DNA from: an uncultured Flavobacteriaceae bacterium
GTDB taxonomy: Bacteria > Bacteroidota > Bacteroidia > Flavobacteriales > Flavobacteriaceae
Assembly (NCBI GenBank): GCA_913020075.1
Contig: CAJWAE010000005.1
Span: forward strand, 1 to 49,095
Direction of reading: 5' to 3'
Length of the DNA: 49,095 bases
Part shown: one piece after another, positions 39,493 to 49,095 of the stretch
Layout: each line of letters starts with the position of its first letter
How positions within the stretch are numbered: position 1 is the first letter of the stretch
The notes under the pieces: generated by a model
The model's database searches: none
What the model saw: only the letters and a program-made list of their open reading frames with translations
Told to the model about the DNA's origin: nothing
Position numbers and translations under genes: made by a program

Positions 39493-40673
39493 GCTAAAGA
39501 ATGGGCAATTCGCTTAACGGCCTCTTGAATATTCTCAACTGAAGCGGCGTAAGAAATCCTTATACAATTATCATTTCCAAAAGCCTCACCAGTAACTGTA
39601 GCTACGTTTGCTTCTTCAAGTAAATACAACGCGAAATCAGACGCATTATTAAGTGTTTTTCCACGAATTTTTTTTCCAAAATAGTAAGAGATGTCAGGAA
39701 AAACATAAAAAGCACCTTTTGGCTTATTTAATTTGAAGCCTGGAATTGCAGTTAGTAATTCTATAATGATCTCTCTTCTTTTTGAAAACTCATCGACCAT
39801 ATACTTGATATTGCTAACAGGTGCTTCAACTGCAGCAATTGTTGCGCGTTGTGCAATACAATTTGCTCCACTTGTGATTTGACCTTGCATTTTATTACAG
39901 GCTTTTGCAATCCATTCTGGAGCACCAATATAACCTATTCTCCATCCTGTCATTGCAAAGGCTTTAGCAACACCGTTTACTGTTATAGTTCGGTCATATA
40001 ATTCAGTTATAGATGCAATACTGAAGTGTGGGCTTCCGTAATTGATGTGTTCATATATTTCATCTGAAAGAATGAAGATATTCGGATATTTTTCCAATAC
40101 TTTTCCTATAGCACGATATTCTTCTTCCGTATAAATTGTTCCACTCGGATTATTAGGTGAATTGAACATCACCAATTTTGTTTTTGGCGTAATAGCATCC
40201 TCTAATTGTGAAGGAGTTATTTTAAAATCTGATTCAATACTAGAAGGTATTATAACAGATTTTGCTTCAGATAAAGTTACTATAGCTGAATAGCTAACCC
40301 AATAGGGAGCAGGAAGTAAAACTTCATCTCCCGGATCTAAAAGAACCATACATAAATTTGCGATGGACTGTTTTGCCCCCGTAGAGACTACAATTTGAGA
40401 GGGTTTGTAATTAAGACCATTATCCCGCTTAAATTTTGCACAAATAGCTGTCTTTAAATCAGCATAACCGTCTACGGGACTGTAGGAATTATAATTGTCT
40501 TTTATTGCTTGAATTGCTGCATTTTTTATGAACTCTGGAGTGTTAAAGTCGGGTTCTCCTAAACTCAAACCAATTATATCAATTCCTTTATTTTTTAATT
40601 CTCTTGCTTTTGCTGCCATAGCAAGTGTAGCCGAGACAGGCAAACTGTTTATTCGAGCTGAAAGTAAATCCAT
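39489..40673 (-). CDS. aspC: Aspartate aminotransferase family (class I PLP)
   Basis: GLSLGEPDFNTPEFIK, FNSPNNPSGTIY, SDEIYEHINYG, VNGVAKAFAMTGWRIGYIG. Confidence 0.93.
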   Translation of the reverse strand: MDLLSARINSLPVSATLAMAAKARELKNKGIDIIGLSLGEPDFNTPEFIKNAAIQAIKDNYNSYSPVDGYADLKTAICAKFKRDNGLNYKPSQIVVSTGAKQSIANLCMVLLDPGDEVLLPAPYWVSYSAIVTLSEAKSVIIPSSIESDFKITPSQLEDAITPKTKLVMFNSPNNPSGTIYTEEEYRAIGKVLEKYPNIFILSDEIYEHINYGSPHFSIASITELYDRTITVNGVAKAFAMTGWRIGYIGAPEWIAKACNKMQGQITSGANCIAQRATIAAVEAPVSNIKYMVDEFSKRREIIIELLTAIPGFKLNKPKGAFYVFPDISYYFGKKIRGKTLNNASDFALYLLEEANVATVTGEAFGNDNCIRISYAASVENIQEAVKRIAHSLA

Positions 40674-40681
40674 GTAAATAT

Positions 40682-41776
40682 TTAACTGGGTTGCATCCCC
40701 ATTTGTTTTAGAAATCTAAAATGTGAAAATAATGCACTACGTGTGGTTTTATACTCGTTGTATGGTAAGTTGAATTCTTCAGCTGTTTTCCTGACTATTG
40801 AACTAATTTTAGTGTAGTGTACGTGGCTAATATGGGGAAAAATATGATGTTCAATTTGGTGATTTAATCCTCCAGTAAACCAATTTACAAATCGATTTTT
40901 AGTAGAAAAATTAACTGTTGTAGCTAATTGGTGAATTGCCCAAGTATTTTTCATGGTTCCTTTAGAATCAGCAAGTGGAAATTCAGCATCTTCGCTAATG
41001 TGTGCGAGTTGAAATACAGTACTTAAAATAAGTCCAGCTGTATAGTGCATAACAACAAAACCCATTAAAACTGTCCACCAAGGTGCATTGATAAAAACCA
41101 TAGGGATCAAAATCCAGATGGACCAATAAAATATTTTTGATATTACCAACCCAATCCATTGTATGCTTGGTTTTTTACTGTTTACATATGAAAGTTTTCG
41201 TTTTGTGTATCGTTTTAGTTGTTGAACATCAGTAAAAATTGCCCAGTTTATGGTAAGAAGACCATAAAGTAAAATAGAATAATAATGTTGAAATTTATGG
41301 TGAGGCATCCATTTCGAGTGTTTAGAAAAACGAAGAATTCGTCCTGCTTCCAGATCTTCGTCATGGCCATGAATATTTGTATAAGTATGATGAAGAAGAT
41401 TATGTTGAACTTTCCAATTAAATACATTTCCAGCTAAAATGTATATACTACTTCCCATAAACTTATTTACCCAAGCTCTTTTAGAAAAAGACCCATGATT
41501 TCCATCATGCATTACATTCATTCCCACTCCAGCCATTCCAATACCCGTTAAGACACAAAGAGGTAATTTAAGCCACAGGCTAATATCAAGAGTTATAACT
41601 AAAACATATGGAGCGATCAATAGAGAAAACATAATAAATGTTTTTACCCATAATTTCCAATTCCCTGTCTTTGATACACTATTTTCTTTAAAATAATAAT
41701 TTACTCTCTGGTTTAAGGTTTTGAAAAATTGGCGTGTATCTTTTCTGGAAAAGCGAAGAGTTTGTTTAGCTTGCAT
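40682..41776 (-). CDS. Membrane fatty acid / acyl-CoA desaturase
   Basis: His boxes HDGNHGSF, HNLLHHTYTN, NHQIEHHIFPH. Confidence 0.92.
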   Translation of the reverse strand: MQAKQTLRFSRKDTRQFFKTLNQRVNYYFKENSVSKTGNWKLWVKTFIMFSLLIAPYVLVITLDISLWLKLPLCVLTGIGMAGVGMNVMHDGNHGSFSKRAWVNKFMGSSIYILAGNVFNWKVQHNLLHHTYTNIHGHDEDLEAGRILRFSKHSKWMPHHKFQHYYSILLYGLLTINWAIFTDVQQLKRYTKRKLSYVNSKKPSIQWIGLVISKIFYWSIWILIPMVFINAPWWTVLMGFVVMHYTAGLILSTVFQLAHISEDAEFPLADSKGTMKNTWAIHQLATTVNFSTKNRFVNWFTGGLNHQIEHHIFPHISHVHYTKISSIVRKTAEEFNLPYNEYKTTRSALFSHFRFLKQMGMQPS

Positions 41777-41846
41777 AAATTTATTTATGGTACAAAAATA
41801 GTCTAAAAATTAAATTAATACAAGCAACAAAAAATAAAAACTGATT

Positions 41847-42464
41847 GTGGACTTATTTCTTACTCATTTCCCTACTATTTCGGAGGAACAAAAAGCGCAT
41901 TTTATAGCTTTAACGAATCTTTATCAAGATTGGAATTCAAAAATAAATGTTATTTCAAGGAAGGATATGGATTTTTTTTTTGAACACCATGTTTTACACT
42001 CTTTAGGAATAGCAAAAATATTAAATTTCAAAAAAAGAGCTAAAGTATTAGACGTGGGAACTGGAGGTGGTTTTCCGGGTATTCCTCTTGCAATTCTTTT
42101 TCCAGAAACAGATTTTTTTTTAATTGATAGTGTTGGAAAAAAAATTAAAGTGGTTGATGAAGTAATACTCGCTTTAGGTTTAAAAAACGTGAAAGCAAAA
42201 CAATTAAGAGCAGAAGATTTTGGAGAAAAAGTTGATTTTATTGTTAGTCGAGCAGTAACTAAAATGGATATTTTTGTTCCATGGATAAAAAACAATATTA
42301 GATCTACTCACAATCACTCAATTAAAAATGGAATTCTATGTTTGAAAGGCGGTGATTTAACCCAAGAGCTTAAAAGTTTCCCTCAGGCTAAAAGATATCC
42401 ATTAAATTCAGTTTTTAATACTTCTTTTTTTGAGACCAAAGAAGTGGTTTACTTACCTCTATAG
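41847..42464 (+). CDS. rsmG: 16S rRNA (guanine527-N7)-methyltransferase
   Basis: WNSKINVISRKD, HVLHSLGIAK, VLDVGTGGGFPGIPLAILFPE, FIVSRAV. Confidence 0.95.
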   Translation: MDLFLTHFPTISEEQKAHFIALTNLYQDWNSKINVISRKDMDFFFEHHVLHSLGIAKILNFKKRAKVLDVGTGGGFPGIPLAILFPETDFFLIDSVGKKIKVVDEVILALGLKNVKAKQLRAEDFGEKVDFIVSRAVTKMDIFVPWIKNNIRSTHNHSIKNGILCLKGGDLTQELKSFPQAKRYPLNSVFNTSFFETKEVVYLPL

Positions 42465-42479
42465 TGTTTAACTACTAAT

Positions 42480-44108
42480 TTATTTCTCCAAAAAAGGATA
42501 ACGATAGTCTTTTGCAGGAACAAAGGTTTCTTTTATAAGTCGAGGAGATACCCAGCGTAATAAGTTTGCTGAAGAACCAGCTTTGTCATTTGTTCCTGAT
42601 CCTCTAGCTCCTCCAAAAGGTTGTTGACCAACAACAGCTCCAGTGGGTTTGTCGTTTATATAAAAGTTACCAGCGCTATTCTCTAAAGTTTTCATTGCTT
42701 CTTCTAATGCATATCTGTCTTGAGAATATACTGCTCCTGTTAAAGCATATTCAGATGTTTCATCAACTAGTTTTAGTGTTTCTAACCATTTTTTATCTTT
42801 ATAAATATAAAGTGTTACTATAGGTCCAAAAAGCTCTTTTTGCATGCTGAAGTACTTTGGGTCTGTCGTTAAAACTACTGTTGGTTCAATGAAGTAGCCT
42901 TTGCTCTTATCGTATTTTCCGCCTGCTATGATTTCTGCATTATTGTCTTTTTTAACCTGTTCAATTGCATTTGACAAACGATCAAAAGCTTCTTTGTGAA
43001 TAACGGCTGTTATATAGTTTTGAAAATCAGCAGGAGAACCCATTTTAATTGTTTTCAAATCAGCCTTAAGATATACTAATACTTCATCTGCGATAGATTG
43101 GGGCAAATAAACTCTAGAGGCAGCTGAACACTTTTGTCCTTGAAATTCAAAAGCACCACGAATAATACCTGTTGCCACTTCTTTAGGATTTGATGAGGGA
43201 TGTGCTATTATAAAATCTTTCCCTCCTGTTTCACCTACTATACGTGGATATGATTTATAACGATTTATATTAGCTCCAATTTTACTCCAAATATTTCTAA
43301 ATACTTCTGTTGAACCTGTATAATGTATCCCTGCAAAGTCAGGACTTTCTAAAATCGAATTGGTAATCATTTCAGGATCTCCTAAAACCATATTTATTAC
43401 TCCATCAGGTAAACCAGCTTCTCTAAATATCTTCATTAAGATATTTGCTGAAAAAACCTGATGATCACTGGGCTTCCAAATAACTGTATTACCCATCATA
43501 GCAGCACTAGCAGATAAATTTCCCGCTATGGCAGTGAAGTTGAAGGGACTTACAGCATAAACAAATCCTTCTAAAGGACGGTAGCTTAATCGATTCCAAA
43601 TACCAGGACTATTTTCGGGCTGATTTTCATAGATTTCTTGCATAAAGGAAACGTTAAACCTTAAAAAATCTATGTACTCGCATGCAGCGTCAATTTCTGC
43701 CTGATGAATTGTTTTAGATTGAGCTAACATAGTTGATGCATTAATCTGAGACCTGTATGGTCCCGCAACTAATTCTGCAGCTTTTAAAAAAATAGCAGCG
43801 CGTGATTCCCAAGGCATTTCACTCCATGCTTTTTTAGCTTCCAGTGCTGCTTTAATAGCATCTTTTATGTGACTTTGTGATGCTGTATGATAAACTCCCA
43901 ATAGGTGTTTATGGTCGTGAGGGGGGTGCATGTTAGCTGTTTTATCTGTTCTAACATCCTGATTTCCAATACGCATAGGAACATCGATTTTCTCACCATA
44001 CATTTTATTATATGTTGATAAGACGGCTTCTTTTTCTGGACTACCAGAAGTGTAAGATAATATAGGTTCATTATTAGGATAGGGAACTTGAAAAACACTA
44101 TTAGACAT
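42480..44108 (-). CDS. pruA: L-glutamate gamma-semialdehyde dehydrogenase (1-pyrroline-5-carboxylate dehydrogenase)
   Basis: SPFNFTAIAGNL, VGETGGKDFIIAHPSS, EFQGQKCSAASRVY, PFGGARGSGTNDKAGS. Confidence 0.95.
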   Translation of the reverse strand: MSNSVFQVPYPNNEPILSYTSGSPEKEAVLSTYNKMYGEKIDVPMRIGNQDVRTDKTANMHPPHDHKHLLGVYHTASQSHIKDAIKAALEAKKAWSEMPWESRAAIFLKAAELVAGPYRSQINASTMLAQSKTIHQAEIDAACEYIDFLRFNVSFMQEIYENQPENSPGIWNRLSYRPLEGFVYAVSPFNFTAIAGNLSASAAMMGNTVIWKPSDHQVFSANILMKIFREAGLPDGVINMVLGDPEMITNSILESPDFAGIHYTGSTEVFRNIWSKIGANINRYKSYPRIVGETGGKDFIIAHPSSNPKEVATGIIRGAFEFQGQKCSAASRVYLPQSIADEVLVYLKADLKTIKMGSPADFQNYITAVIHKEAFDRLSNAIEQVKKDNNAEIIAGGKYDKSKGYFIEPTVVLTTDPKYFSMQKELFGPIVTLYIYKDKKWLETLKLVDETSEYALTGAVYSQDRYALEEAMKTLENSAGNFYINDKPTGAVVGQQPFGGARGSGTNDKAGSSANLLRWVSPRLIKETFVPAKDYRYPFLEK

Positions 44109-44165
44109 AATTTTTTTCTTAAAAGTATTGAATTAAAATGAGACTATTATCTGAAATGTAAAAGC

Positions 44166-44576
44166 TTAATTTAAAGTTTGAGGAGTACAAAGTTTAAAAG
44201 AGGGCACCTTCACATTAAATTTTTGTCCCGTTGTGAAATTAATCATAACATAAGTACCTGACATAGATCCTATTGATGAAGTTAGCAGGCATCCTGAGTG
44301 ATAGATATGGGTTCCCTCTGGTTTTATCACAGGCTTTTTTCCAACAATACCATCACCACTTATATATTTATCATGATTACTGGACTCCAGTATTCTCCAA
44401 TTTCTGGTTAATACTTGTACAACATCTTTACTTTTATTTTCAATTGAGATGAAATACATAAAGGCATGGTTTAGAATTTGATCCTTAAAAAAACTACCCT
44501 CAAACTTAACCTTTACAGATATTCTAATTCCTCTTGTAATTTCTTGTACCAAAGCATTTATTCTAGTTAATCGCAA
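44166..44576 (-). CDS. apaG: ApaG domain protein
   Basis: EITRGIRISVKVKFEG, FMYFISIENKS, LTRNWRILESSN, GDGIVGKKPVIKPEGTHIYHSGCLL. Confidence 0.92.
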   Translation of the reverse strand: MRLTRINALVQEITRGIRISVKVKFEGSFFKDQILNHAFMYFISIENKSKDVVQVLTRNWRILESSNHDKYISGDGIVGKKPVIKPEGTHIYHSGCLLTSSIGSMSGTYVMINFTTGQKFNVKVPSFKLCTPQTLN

Positions 44577-44614
44577 TTATAATAAAAGTAACAAAAAATA
44601 ACAGGACAATAGAT

Positions 44615-45868
44615 TTAATTCTGCAATTCAAAAGAATTTGCAGATCCAAAACCAATAAGAGCGTCATACTGTCCTCCAATAAATCGATAGTAAGCTAAAA
44701 TTAAGTAATCGTTTTCTGTTAAAGAATGAGAACCACTTAATGCATTAATGTTTATTGAATTATTTTGCTTTACAACATATTTATAATTGTAAAATCCTTG
44801 TTTCAATATCAATATGCCCTCATAGACTTCTAAAGCAGGGTTATAATACATTTTATTTTCATCGCTAAAGTTGTAATTATTAAAACCACCATAGATAAAA
44901 ATCTCATCTTCATTTAATTTGTAATCAGCAGCTAAACTAAAATAAACATAACTATAATCTGCCTCTGAATTGGGATCTCCAGGTCTCATTATATTTCTAA
45001 TTTCAAAACCTCCGTTAATATCTGGTGAATAAGTATAATTACTGTAAAACCTTGGCACATCTATATTTAAATATGATTCATATAAATCTGCTCTGTTTAT
45101 GAAACTTATATTTGGAGTTGAAACTCGTAAATCTTTAGTGTCAAAAAATAAGTATTCATTCCCTCCCTCAAATTGAGAAGGAAATTCATATCGATATTCT
45201 AGTGTTTGTCCTTTATGATATTGAGGAGAAAGTCCTTTTATGTTTTGACCCCATTGTCTATTTTGAATGATGAGAACGTGAAGGTTTTCTTTCGGATTCC
45301 GAATTATTCCTTTATTTAAAGTGATCGTGAAATGAATCGATTGATGTGACATGAAACGATCCATATTTTGAGGTCTATATACTGCTGTTTGAATGCTAGC
45401 TAAGGGTTCGAAAATGCAGAATCTTCGTGAAAAAACCAAATGGTCTTCACTGCTGTAAATTTCTAAAATATAATTTCCAGATATTTTAAAATTAATATTT
45501 TCATTGGGAAGTTTTAGTTGGTAATGAGTATAAGATTGTAATGTGTTAAAAGATGTGTTATAATTATCAATCCTAAGATTATCATATCCTTCTATATATT
45601 CATTAGAGAACAATTGAGAAGGTGTCCAGTCATGATTATAATATTTAACACGATAATAATAATCAGCTTCATCTGCATTGAGGTCGTCAAAATCTAATAT
45701 TAACTCTTCTCCCAACTCTATTAATGGAAATGCCTCTTTCTTTTTTATTCCAGAAAATTGAACAGATTTAATATTTTCGCCAGGAGCTTTTTCAGTTACT
45801 TCTTGTGCAACTAAAAATATATGGATAAAAACACATAATAAAAAATAACTAACACCTTTTAGCCTCAT
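44615..45868 (-). CDS. DUF5103 / type IX secretion plug-domain protein
   Basis: LDFDDLNADEADYYYRVKYYNHDWTPSQLFSNEYIEGYDNLRIDNYNTSFNTLQSYTHYQL; start at MRLKGVSYFLLC signal peptide. Confidence 0.88.
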   Translation of the reverse strand: MRLKGVSYFLLCVFIHIFLVAQEVTEKAPGENIKSVQFSGIKKKEAFPLIELGEELILDFDDLNADEADYYYRVKYYNHDWTPSQLFSNEYIEGYDNLRIDNYNTSFNTLQSYTHYQLKLPNENINFKISGNYILEIYSSEDHLVFSRRFCIFEPLASIQTAVYRPQNMDRFMSHQSIHFTITLNKGIIRNPKENLHVLIIQNRQWGQNIKGLSPQYHKGQTLEYRYEFPSQFEGGNEYLFFDTKDLRVSTPNISFINRADLYESYLNIDVPRFYSNYTYSPDINGGFEIRNIMRPGDPNSEADYSYVYFSLAADYKLNEDEIFIYGGFNNYNFSDENKMYYNPALEVYEGILILKQGFYNYKYVVKQNNSININALSGSHSLTENDYLILAYYRFIGGQYDALIGFGSANSFELQN

Positions 45869-45985
45869 TAAGTGTAAATGTATAAGTTCAGTTGTTCTTG
45901 ACCAAATTAAGTGTTTATTTACAAAAACGTTAAACATCTATTTAGAATCTATATAAATAATATTTTTTCCTTAAGATTTACTTCA

Positions 45986-46013
45986 TTGAAAAGAGGGTTT
46001 ATTAGTAAATTTG
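45986..46013 (+). promoter_or_regulatory. Bacteroidota-type promoter for nqr operon
   Basis: TTG (45986-45988), 17-nt spacer, TAAATTTG (46006-46013). Confidence 0.6.
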
Positions 46014-46038
46014 AACGTTTTTAGAATTATAAAAATTA

Positions 46039-47400
46039 ATGGAAATAATAAAAGGTATTCAAACTCAAAGGGGTGCCAATCTGAACATCAAAGGAAAGGC
46101 AGATAAAATACTCGACAGCACCATTACTTCTTCTACTTACGCTCTTAATCCTGATGATTTTTTTGGAACAGTTCCTAAGTTATTGGTTAAAGAAGGGCAA
46201 TCAATCAAGAAAGGTGATCCGATTTTTTATAGTAAGAATAATCCTCGCATAAAAATAGTTTCACCCATAGCTGGAAATCTTAAGTTAATTCAAAGAGGAC
46301 CTAAAAGAAAGATTGAACAGATTCTGATCGAAACTTCTGAAAATCAAGAGTCATTCATTCATGATGTTAAAGAATGGAAAGAATTAGATCGAGAAGGAAT
46401 TAAAACACTTTTGTTAAATAGTGGAAACTGGCCTTTTATTCATCAGAGACCATATGGTATTGTTGCAATTCCAGAAGAAACTCCTAAAGCTATTTTTGTT
46501 TCTACCTTAAACACGGCTCCTTTACAAGTGGATTTTGAATTTATTTTAGAAAAAAATAAAGAAAATTTCCAAACTGGAATAAATGCTTTAAATAAGCTTG
46601 TCGATCAGCCTGTTTTTTTGGGAGTTGATAAATCTTCTTCAAATAATTTTTTTGAAAAAATAGATAATGTTCAACATTACAGTATTTCTGGACCCCATCC
46701 TTCTGGAAATTTAAGTTTACATATTCAAAAAATAAGCCCCTTGAATATGGGTGACAGAATATGGACTGTTAATTGTGAAGATGTTGCTAATATAGGTAGC
46801 TTTTTATCCTCAGGAGAATTTAATCCAAAACGTACACTAGCAATTGCCGGAAATGCGGTTAAGTCACCAAGATATTATAAATCGATGATTGGAGCAGAAT
46901 TAGGTCCCATTCTTAACGAAGCTGGAATAACAGAATCTCCTGTACGAGTAATTAACGGAGATGTTCTAAGCGGTTCATTATCAAGTATTTCAGGACATGT
47001 CGGCTATTTTAATAATTTAATTACTGTAATTCCTGAGGGAAATATATATCGCATGTTTGGCTGGTTACCTTTTAAGGACAATAAAATTTTAAGTCTCTCG
47101 AACACTTCCTTATCTCGTCTCTTTAATAAAAAAGGACACGAAGTAAATACCAATTTAAATGGTGAAGAGAGAGCATTAGTTATTACAGGAGAAATGGAGA
47201 AACTATTTCCGTTTGATGTTTTTCCGATGCAATTAATTAAGGCTTGTTTGATTGACGATATTGAGAAAATGGAAGCTTTAGGAATTTATGAGGTTGTTCC
47301 TGAAGATTTTGGATTAATTGATTATTCAAATACTTCTAAGCTGGAAGCTCAGGAAACCATTCGCCAAGGAATAGAACTAATGATTAATGAAGTAGGATAA
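46039..47400 (+). CDS. nqrA: Na+-translocating NADH:quinone reductase subunit A
   Basis: GLDLPI-like N-terminus, LVKEGQSIKKGDPIFYSKNNPRIKIVSPIAG, ISGPHPSGNLSLHIQKI, PFDVFPMQLIKACLIDDIEKMEALGIYEV. Confidence 0.95.
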   Translation: MEIIKGIQTQRGANLNIKGKADKILDSTITSSTYALNPDDFFGTVPKLLVKEGQSIKKGDPIFYSKNNPRIKIVSPIAGNLKLIQRGPKRKIEQILIETSENQESFIHDVKEWKELDREGIKTLLLNSGNWPFIHQRPYGIVAIPEETPKAIFVSTLNTAPLQVDFEFILEKNKENFQTGINALNKLVDQPVFLGVDKSSSNNFFEKIDNVQHYSISGPHPSGNLSLHIQKISPLNMGDRIWTVNCEDVANIGSFLSSGEFNPKRTLAIAGNAVKSPRYYKSMIGAELGPILNEAGITESPVRVINGDVLSGSLSSISGHVGYFNNLITVIPEGNIYRMFGWLPFKDNKILSLSNTSLSRLFNKKGHEVNTNLNGEERALVITGEMEKLFPFDVFPMQLIKACLIDDIEKMEALGIYEVVPEDFGLIDYSNTSKLEAQETIRQGIELMINEVG

Positions 47401-47410
47401 AATTAAAAGA

Positions 47411-48565
47411 ATGAACGTTTTAAGAAAAACTTTAGATAACATAAAAAAGCCTTTTGGGAAAGGTCAAAAACTAGAAAAGTTTGCCCCTGCAATCAATGCA
47501 TTTGACACTTTTTTGTTTGTACCTAATCATACAACTAAAAAAGGAGCCCATATAAGAGATGCAGTAGATTTAAAGAGAACTATGGTAACAGTTATTATAG
47601 CCTTATTACCTGCTTTAATTTATGGTATTTATAATACGGGTTATCAATATTATGTTCAAATGGGGACTTCTTATACTTTTATAGATGCATTTATACATGG
47701 TTCTTGGAAAATTATTCCAATGATAATAGTCTCCTATGTAGTAGGGCTTTCGATCGAATTTGGCTTTGCAGTTTTCCGTGGTCATGAAGTGAATGAAGGC
47801 TATTTGGTAACAGGATTATTAATTCCTATGATAATGCCCGTTGATATTCCGCTTTGGATGGTAGGATTATCTACTGCTTTTGCTGTATTGATTGCTAAAG
47901 AAGCATTTGGAGGTACTGGAATGAATATTTTAAACCCAGCCTTAACAGCTCGGGCCTTCGCTTTTTTTGCTTACCCCACCTATATGTCAGGAAATAAAGT
48001 TTGGGTTTCTGAGGCAGGTAATGTTGATGCTATTTCAGGAGAAACAATTTTAGGTTCTCTAGCAGCTGGAGGAGATGTCAACTATTCTATGATTGAAATG
48101 TTTCAAGGAGCTATTCCAGGATCTATTGCAGAAACCTCTACATTATGGATTGCAGTAGGTGCTTTAATACTTATTCTTACAGGTGTAGGTAGTTGGCGAA
48201 TCATAACAGGAGGTATTTTAGGAGCCGCAGTTATGGGCTTACTCTTTAACTTATGGGGAGCAAATGCTTTAATGAGTTTCTCATGGATAAATCACCTTGT
48301 GGTAGGAGGGTTTGCTTTTGGAATTGTGTTTATGGCTACCGATCCTGTTTCTGCTGCCCAGACAAATAAAGGAAAATGGGTATATGGAATTTTAGTTGGA
48401 ATCTTCTGTATCATGATTCGAGTATTCAATCCTGCTTATCCAGAAGGTGTGATGCTTGCCATCTTATTGATGAACGTATTTGCACCCACCATTGATCACT
48501 ATGTAATCCAAGGAAACATAAACAAACGTAAAAAAAGATGGGCTTCAACCCTTAAAACCGCTTAA
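47411..48565 (+). CDS. nqrB: Na+-translocating NADH:quinone reductase subunit B
   Basis: HIRDAVDLKRTMVTVIIALLPALIYGIYNTG, GLLIPMIMPVDIPLWMVGLSTAFAVLIAKEAFGGTGMNILNPALTARAF. Confidence 0.95.
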   Translation: MNVLRKTLDNIKKPFGKGQKLEKFAPAINAFDTFLFVPNHTTKKGAHIRDAVDLKRTMVTVIIALLPALIYGIYNTGYQYYVQMGTSYTFIDAFIHGSWKIIPMIIVSYVVGLSIEFGFAVFRGHEVNEGYLVTGLLIPMIMPVDIPLWMVGLSTAFAVLIAKEAFGGTGMNILNPALTARAFAFFAYPTYMSGNKVWVSEAGNVDAISGETILGSLAAGGDVNYSMIEMFQGAIPGSIAETSTLWIAVGALILILTGVGSWRIITGGILGAAVMGLLFNLWGANALMSFSWINHLVVGGFAFGIVFMATDPVSAAQTNKGKWVYGILVGIFCIMIRVFNPAYPEGVMLAILLMNVFAPTIDHYVIQGNINKRKKRWASTLKTA

Positions 48566-49095
48566 TGATGAATAGAGACAGCAATGCATATACTTTTCTT
48601 TTTGCGACCATTATGGTACTCGTGGTGGCGTCGACACTTGCCTTTACAGCAAGTTCGTTAAAAGACCTTCAAGCGGACAATGTCCGTAAAGAGAAAATGC
48701 AAAACATACTTTCAACCATTGGAATTCAAACCGATCGTGAGCAAGCGGAAGTTTTGTATAAAAAATACATTACAAGCACCCTAGCTTTAAATCATTTGGG
48801 AGGTGTAGACGATTCTGTAGATGCTTTTACTTTAAAGCTCAATTATGAATTAAAAAAACCAGCAAGTGAGCAACGTTTTCCGATGTATAAAGCCGAAGTA
48901 GAAAACACCAAGTTCTATATTATCCCGCTCAGAGGTTCAGGATTATGGGATGCCATCTGGGGGTATGTTGCTTTAAAAGCGGATATCAATACCATTCAAG
49001 GAGCAGTTTTTGACCACAAAGGAGAAACTGCCGGATTAGGAGCTGAAATCACTCAACAATGGTTTCAAAATAGATTTACTGATGAAAAAGTATTT
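48565..49095 (+). CDS. nqrC: Na+-translocating NADH:quinone reductase subunit C (truncated by window end)
   Basis: Open frame MMNRDSNAYTFLFATIMVLVVASTLAFTASSLKDLQADNVRKEKMQNIL...GLWDAIWGYVAL...FDHKGETAGLGAEI; immediately follows nqrB. Confidence 0.93.
   Translation, partial: MMNRDSNAYTFLFATIMVLVVASTLAFTASSLKDLQADNVRKEKMQNILSTIGIQTDREQAEVLYKKYITSTLALNHLGGVDDSVDAFTLKLNYELKKPASEQRFPMYKAEVENTKFYIIPLRGSGLWDAIWGYVALKADINTIQGAVFDHKGETAGLGAEITQQWFQNRFTDEKVF

Noticed and set aside
1-49095. CRISPR arrays, prophage, transposases, toxin-antitoxin or restriction systems
   Set aside because: Looked for repeats and signature proteins in the ORF track; none recognised.

Overview
Low-GC, gene-dense chromosomal window. 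Family content (gldA-like ABC protein, DUF5103/T9SS plug protein, DAHP synthase-chorismate mutase fusion, Nqr, TAnnTTTG-type promoters) suggests a marine Flavobacteriia-like bacterium. Most genes are housekeeping or metabolic: lpxK, lipA, ruvC, hemW, fabD, folA, thyA, pdhB, hppA, metK-metY-metX-osmC, pheA-aminotransferase-tyrA-DAHPS/CM, rsmG, pruA, apaG and nqrABC (nqrC truncated by the window end). I saw no CRISPR array, prophage or transposon. The two strongest non-coding signals are regulatory. (1) Positions 34751-34923, upstream of the Phe/Tyr biosynthesis operon, hold a promoter, a 22-codon leader ORF MKTFNFYFNNFYYFYLEIERTL (5 Phe, 4 Tyr), an 8-bp antiterminator that competes with an 11-bp terminator stem, and a 9-T tract: a textbook ribosome-mediated attenuator, here in a Bacteroidota-type genome and apparently sensing both Phe and Tyr. 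(2) Positions 28547-28607, upstream of metK-metY-metX-osmC, hold a pseudoknot-capable element closely resembling the SAM-II (SAM_alpha) riboswitch and starting just downstream of a TAnnTTTG promoter box. Other points of interest: a pseudogene with two independent lesions after hemW, a NRAMP-like transporter lacking the DPGN metal-site motif and overlapping an ECF sigma gene, a Stealth-family phosphotransferase/GT/aminotransferase island, a possible CotH-like secreted kinase-fold protein, a cysteine-rich NqrM-like mini-protein, and a C-terminally extended membrane pyrophosphatase.
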